A stretch of 64,000 nucleotides of DNA, taken from contig CBDDTF010000001.1 of the NCBI GenBank assembly GCA_965233705.1, forward strand, positions 868,001-932,000, given 5' to 3'. This document shows, piece after piece, positions 60,114 through 64,000 of this stretch; within the stretch, counting starts at the first letter, position 1; each line of letters starts with the position of its first letter. Source of the DNA: Algihabitans sp965233705. GTDB taxonomy: Bacteria; Pseudomonadota; Alphaproteobacteria; Kiloniellales; DSM-21159. The notes beneath the pieces were generated by a model. That model was not told the DNA's origin. It searched no databases and saw only the letters and a program-made list of their open reading frames with translations. A program made the translations under genes and the position numbers.

Positions 60114-62597
60114 CTATGCCGTTGCGCGGTACGGCGCCTCGGTGCGGAAGGGGAACTCCAGCGTCTCGCCGCGGGCGATGTCGTGGACCTCCCCGTCGAA
60201 GCCGATGCGAATCGGCTCGGCCGCATGGTTCTCCGCCTGGATGCGCAGCCGGTCCCGCTGCACCTCGATCTGCAGGAAGTGGCCGCGATAGCGCAGCTCC
60301 ATCTCCAGGTGCGAAATCTCCTCGGGCAGGCGCGGGTTGAACCAGAGAATGTCGTCCGCCAGCTCCAGGCCGGTGTAGCAGCGCTGCACGAGATCGACCG
60401 TGCCGGCCATGGCGCCGAGATGGATGCCTTCCGAGGTGGTGCCGCCCTGGATGTCGGACACGTCGCTCTTCAAGGCCTCGCAGAAGAGTTGCCAGGAGCG
60501 TCGCCGGTCGACCCGCGCCATGACCCAGGATTCGACCACCCGACTGAGCGTCGAGCCGTGCGAGGTGCGCGCCGAGTAGTAGGCCGTGGTCCGCTCGATC
60601 AGCCTGTCGTCCCAGCGATAGCCCATGTCCTCGATCAGACCGCGCAGCTCCTGCGCCGAGAAGAGGTAGAACAGCATCAGCGCATCGGGCTGCTTGGAGA
60701 CCTTGTAGCGGTTCGGGCTGTCGCCCTCGGCCTCGAGGATGCGATCGAGCCGCTGGATGTCGCCGTAGCGCCGGGCATAACCGACCCAGTCGAACTCCTC
60801 CAGCGCGTCGTAGCCCTCGAACTGGCTGATCACCGGCAGCCCGTCGTCGTCGGAATGGAAACACAGCGTCATGCCCCGCGCGATCTCCTCCCAGCGGGCC
60901 AGCTCGTCGTCGCTGAGCTGCAGCCGCTCGCAGAGCTCCTCGCAGCGGTGGAACGGCAGGCGGTCGAGAAGCTGGCGCGCGCGCCGCAGCACCCAGGCCG
61001 CCATCACGTTGGTGTAGGCGTTGTTGCGCAACCCGCCCTCGTCGCGGCCGGGATAGGCGTCGTGGTACTCGTCCGGGCCCATCACGCCGTCGATCACCCA
61101 GCGTCCGCTATCCGCGTCCCACGCGCAGACCGAGGCCCAGAAGCGGGCGATCTCCAGGATCATCTCGGTGCCGTAGGCGCTTAGAAACTCCAGATCGCCG
61201 GTCGCCTGAAAGTACTGCCAGACATTGTAGGCGATGGCCGCGTTGACGTGACGCTGGCGATGGCTGTTGTCCGGCAGCCAGCGCCCCGATTTGGGGTTGA
61301 GGTGAACCGTCTGGGTTTCCTCGCGTCCGCTGCTGCCCGACTGCCAGGGGTACATGGCCCCGGCGTGGCCGGCCTCGCGCGCCAGCCGGCGGGCCGTCTC
61401 CAGCCGGCGGTAGCGGTAGAGCAGCAGCGCGCGGGTGATCTCCGGCAGGCGCTGGTTGAGCAGGGGGAAGATGTAGAGTTCGTCCCAGAAAATGTGGCCG
61501 CGGTAGGCCTCGCCGTGCAGGCCGCGGGCGGGCACGCCGACATCGAGGTCGCAGATCAAGGGACTGCAGGTCTGCAGCAGATGGAAGACGTGCAGCCGCA
61601 GGATCTGGTTCATCTCCTCGGTGCCGGCGGCGGCGGCATTGGCGATGCGCATGTCGAAGCGCCGCCAGAGCTGCGACCAGATCAGCGCGTGCCGGCGAGC
61701 GAGCCCGTCGAAGTCCGGCGCGCGGCGGGCCAGGTCCAGGGCGGCCAGCCCCGGCTCGCTGATGGCGCGGTCGCGGCTGGTGAACAGCGCCACGACCTTC
61801 TCCAGCTCGATCGCCTCACCCGGTTGCGCCACCAGGCGGTAGCGGGCACCGGCATAGCCCTCGGCCAGCTCCGGCTCGGGCACCGGATCGAGCGTCGCGC
61901 CGTCGCGGCTCAGGCGCAGGCGGGCCGCCTGCACCAGGCGCAGGCGCGACTGGCTGGTCTCGACCTCGAGGTGGAGGAGGCCGTCGGGCTCCAGGCCGAC
62001 GGCGCCGGGCTCCAGGTGGCGGTTGCGCAGGTTGCGATAGCGCGCGACGCCGCCGTTGACGACCCGGCCGTCCAGCGCCGCGCGCAGCTCGATCGGGCCG
62101 CCCCAGTTCTCCGGCACCAGCGACCAGGTCTGGGCGGCGAGGTTCGCCTGGTCCATGGAGACCAGCCGGCTGCTCTCGATCCGGCTGACCCGCCCCCGGG
62201 AGTCGCGGACGCGCAGACGCCGGTGCAGCAAGCCGTCCGCCATGTCCAGCTCCTGGCGGTAGTCCAGAATCTCGACGGCGTGCAGGTCGAACCAGGGGCC
62301 GGGCGCCTCGGTGGTGGCGTCCTCCTCCGCCGCCGGCGCGAGGTGGCGGAAGCTGACCGGCAGCCAGTTGGGGAAGTTGACCAGATCCTCGTTCTCCACC
62401 TCCCGGCCGCTGACCTCGCTGACCAGGCGGTTGTAGCCGCCGGCCAGGTAGGTGCCGGGATAGTGGGGCCCGCCGGCGTCCATCTCGTCGGCCGCGCCGC
62501 GCACGGCGAAGTGGCCGTTGCCCAGGGTGCAGAGCGCCTCGCGCAGCCCCTCGGATTCGGGGGCGAAGTCGCGATAGACCAGGGACCAGCAGCTCAC
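60114..62597 (-). CDS. GH65 disaccharide phosphorylase
   Basis: This is an 827-residue protein of glycoside hydrolase family 65 (trehalose, kojibiose or maltose phosphorylase). The N-terminal beta-sandwich carries LGNGHFAVRG; the (alpha/alpha)6 barrel has GHIFWDELYIFP, the catalytic acid Glu in GVMGPDEYHD (around residue 500) and the phosphate-binding THGSTLS (ARTSHGSTLSRVV). The start is a GTG overlapping the stop of the preceding HAD-OtsB gene (GTGA). With a beta-phosphoglucomutase-like and an OtsB-like domain upstream, trehalose is the likely disaccharide. Confidence 0.92.
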   Translation of the reverse strand: MSCWSLVYRDFAPESEGLREALCTLGNGHFAVRGAADEMDAGGPHYPGTYLAGGYNRLVSEVSGREVENEDLVNFPNWLPVSFRHLAPAAEEDATTEAPGPWFDLHAVEILDYRQELDMADGLLHRRLRVRDSRGRVSRIESSRLVSMDQANLAAQTWSLVPENWGGPIELRAALDGRVVNGGVARYRNLRNRHLEPGAVGLEPDGLLHLEVETSQSRLRLVQAARLRLSRDGATLDPVPEPELAEGYAGARYRLVAQPGEAIELEKVVALFTSRDRAISEPGLAALDLARRAPDFDGLARRHALIWSQLWRRFDMRIANAAAAGTEEMNQILRLHVFHLLQTCSPLICDLDVGVPARGLHGEAYRGHIFWDELYIFPLLNQRLPEITRALLLYRYRRLETARRLAREAGHAGAMYPWQSGSSGREETQTVHLNPKSGRWLPDNSHRQRHVNAAIAYNVWQYFQATGDLEFLSAYGTEMILEIARFWASVCAWDADSGRWVIDGVMGPDEYHDAYPGRDEGGLRNNAYTNVMAAWVLRRARQLLDRLPFHRCEELCERLQLSDDELARWEEIARGMTLCFHSDDDGLPVISQFEGYDALEEFDWVGYARRYGDIQRLDRILEAEGDSPNRYKVSKQPDALMLFYLFSAQELRGLIEDMGYRWDDRLIERTTAYYSARTSHGSTLSRVVESWVMARVDRRRSWQLFCEALKSDVSDIQGGTTSEGIHLGAMAGTVDLVQRCYTGLELADDILWFNPRLPEEISHLEMELRYRGHFLQIEVQRDRLRIQAENHAAEPIRIGFDGEVHDIARGETLEFPFRTEAPYRATA

Positions 62598-64000
62598 GGC
62601 TCCTCCTCCAGAATGGCCTCGAAGAAGCGGCGCACCTCCTCCGGCGCGCCGAGCGCGAAATCGGCCGCGGTCTCGTTCGCTTCGCCGTCGCGCACCAGGA
62701 TGCCCAGGCCGTCGTCGCTCAGCGCCTCGAAGGCGTCCTCGTCGGTGACGTCGTCGCCGATGTAGACCGGCAGGGTCTGCGACAGATCCAGCTCCAGCGC
62801 CTCGATCAGCCAGCGCACGGCGCGCCCCTTGTGCCAGTCGATGTCCGGCTGGATCTCATAGACCTTCTTGCCGCCGCCCTTGCGAAAGCCGGCGTGCTCG
62901 CCCAGCACCTCCGCGACCGCGCGCTCGAGCGCCGGCTGGTCGCGCGCCGCCACCAGCCGGTAGTGCACGGCGATGGAAAAGCGCTTACGCTCGACCAGCG
63001 CCCCCTCGATTGCCGCCAGCCGCCGGCGCAGGGCCGCCTCCATCGCGTCGAGCGCCGGCAGGTACTCGGTGCCCCGCTCGGCCTGGATCGAGAGCCCCTC
63101 CGGCCCGGCGATCTCGAAGCCGTGGCTGCCGGCGTAGATCAGCTCGGGCACGTCGACCAGGGCGCGCACGTCGTCCAGCCCGCGGCCGCTGACCACCGCC
63201 ACGGTGAAGCGACGGGCCAGGCGGGCCAGGACGGCGCGCATCGCCGGCGCCAGCACCGCCAGGTCGGGGCGCTCGACGATCGGCGTGAGCGTGCCGTCGT
63301 AGTCCAGGAAGAAGGCCGGACGGCGTCCGGCGGCCAGCGCCCGCACCGCCTCGATCCGCGCCAGAGCCGAGGGCAGGTCGGCCGCGCTCCGCCGTCCCTT
63401 GGCCTCGACGGTCACCTCGCTGAGATCTTCCACCACCATGTCCGCCCCCTGTTCCGCCAGGTTCGCGCGGGCCGCCCCGGCCGCGCCGCGTCCGGCCACC
63501 CCGATGACCAGGCCGAAGCCGCCGGCCCGCCCGGCGGCCACGCCGGCCTCGGCGTCCTCGACCACGGCACAGCGCGCCGGGGCCAGCCCCAGCTTGCGGG
63601 CCGCCGCCAGAAAGGTGTCGGGCGCCGGCTTGCCGGCCAGGCCCTCCTGCGCGGCGGTCTGGCCGCTGACCAGCACCTCGATGCCGGGGGCGAGTCCCGT
63701 CGCCTGCAGGATCCGCGGCGCGTTGCGACTGGCGGAGACCACCGCCGTGCGCAGCCCCGCCGCCCGTACCCGCCGCAGAAAAGCGACGTTGGCCGGCAAC
63801 TCCGGCGCCCCCTCGCGCGCCAGCAGGCCGAGGAAGGTCTCGTTCTTCTCGCGGCCGAGCCGCTCGACCGTCGCGGGATCCGCTTCGATGCCCCGCGAGG
63901 CGAGAAAGCTGCGGATGCCGTCCAGCCGCGGGCGGCCGTCGACATAGCGGCGATAGTCGCGGTCGAGGTCGAACGGCGGGGCCAAGCCGCGTTCGGCCAG
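62594..64000 (-). CDS. HAD beta-phosphoglucomutase-OtsB fusion, 5' part beyond window
   Basis: At least 469 residues are visible; the reading frame continues past the window end, so the N-terminus with the first HAD Asp motif is missing. The first part resembles beta-phosphoglucomutase (FDLDRDYRRYVDGRPRLDGI cap, later VVSASRNAP, GKPAPDTFL, VVEDAEAGV). The second, from about residue 225 of the visible part, is trehalose-6-phosphate phosphatase (FFLDYDGTLTPI, VVSGRGLDDV, GSHGFEI, WHKGRAVRWL, YIGDDVTDEDAF). It is coupled to the GH65 gene by a 4-bp overlap. Confidence 0.9.
   Translation of the reverse strand: MAERGLAPPFDLDRDYRRYVDGRPRLDGIRSFLASRGIEADPATVERLGREKNETFLGLLAREGAPELPANVAFLRRVRAAGLRTAVVSASRNAPRILQATGLAPGIEVLVSGQTAAQEGLAGKPAPDTFLAAARKLGLAPARCAVVEDAEAGVAAGRAGGFGLVIGVAGRGAAGAARANLAEQGADMVVEDLSEVTVEAKGRRSAADLPSALARIEAVRALAAGRRPAFFLDYDGTLTPIVERPDLAVLAPAMRAVLARLARRFTVAVVSGRGLDDVRALVDVPELIYAGSHGFEIAGPEGLSIQAERGTEYLPALDAMEAALRRRLAAIEGALVERKRFSIAVHYRLVAARDQPALERAVAEVLGEHAGFRKGGGKKVYEIQPDIDWHKGRAVRWLIEALELDLSQTLPVYIGDDVTDEDAFEALSDDGLGILVRDGEANETAADFALGAPEEVRRFFEAILEEEP

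Overview
This 64 kb window is GC-rich, gene-dense chromosome from an alphaproteobacterium. The pointers are a CpdR-type single-domain response regulator, a complete ccoNOQP-ccoGHIS (fixNOQP-fixGHIS) block with an FNR/FixK-type box in front of it, TRAP and polyamine transporters, and GTG/TTG starts with many ATGA or TGATG gene overlaps. A Rhodospirillales/Kiloniellales-like host is plausible, but no rRNA or marker gene fixes the genus. Most of the window is ordinary core or catabolic chromosome. The exception is a lower-GC integrated element of about 9.9 kb.

Layout. Positions 1-10.8 kb hold a catabolic cluster: hydantoinase/oxoprolinase subunits (hyuB partial, hyuA), a divergent IclR regulator, a TRAP transporter (dctPQM), a PdxA-like dehydrogenase, an MlrC-family metalloprotein and a LysE exporter. 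Two AT-rich sites, one upstream of hyuA and one upstream of dctP, match at 24 of 32 bases in opposite orientation and are a likely shared operator. Positions 10.86-11.28 kb hold a broken integrase. Positions 11.33-21.2 kb hold an element inserted in the 3' half of tRNA-Val(GAC), bounded by a 46-bp direct repeat. It carries an integrase, an AlpA/excisionase-like protein, a second integrase-like protein that has lost its catalytic residues, an Xre regulator, small zinc-ribbon-like proteins, and two divergent operons: DUF2188, SF2 helicase and small Cys protein on one strand; a 221-aa unknown and an XRE-ImmA/IrrE metallopeptidase on the other. These two operons are the best candidate for an undescribed system.

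Positions 21.4-29.8 kb hold cpdR, an N-formylglutamate amidohydrolase, a lytic transglycosylase, an ankyrin protein, a CoA-transferase/hotdog dehydratase pair, a possible nuclease-fold orphan, an acyl-CoA dehydrogenase and a methyltransferase. Positions 29.9-33.1 kb look like D-glutamate catabolism (dgcN-dgcA plus a threonine synthase-like PLP enzyme). Positions 33.4-39 kb hold a MATE exporter, a two-component system and a lipoprotein. Positions 39.1-43.3 kb hold potFGHI. Positions 44-49 kb hold waaA, a serine hydrolase, dusA and an HD hydrolase. Positions 49.1-57.1 kb encode the cbb3 oxidase and its maturation proteins. The right end has a DUF2189 membrane protein, a kinase/AAA fusion, and a GH65 phosphorylase coupled to a HAD-OtsB fusion that runs off the window.

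Two genome-wide features recur. One is a family of intergenic palindromic (REP/BIME-like) elements whose diverged copies keep their stems through paired base changes and whose CTAG edges form stop codons of neighbouring genes. The other is a set of short tandem repeats with 13-15 bp units, mostly at gene 5' ends or between genes.
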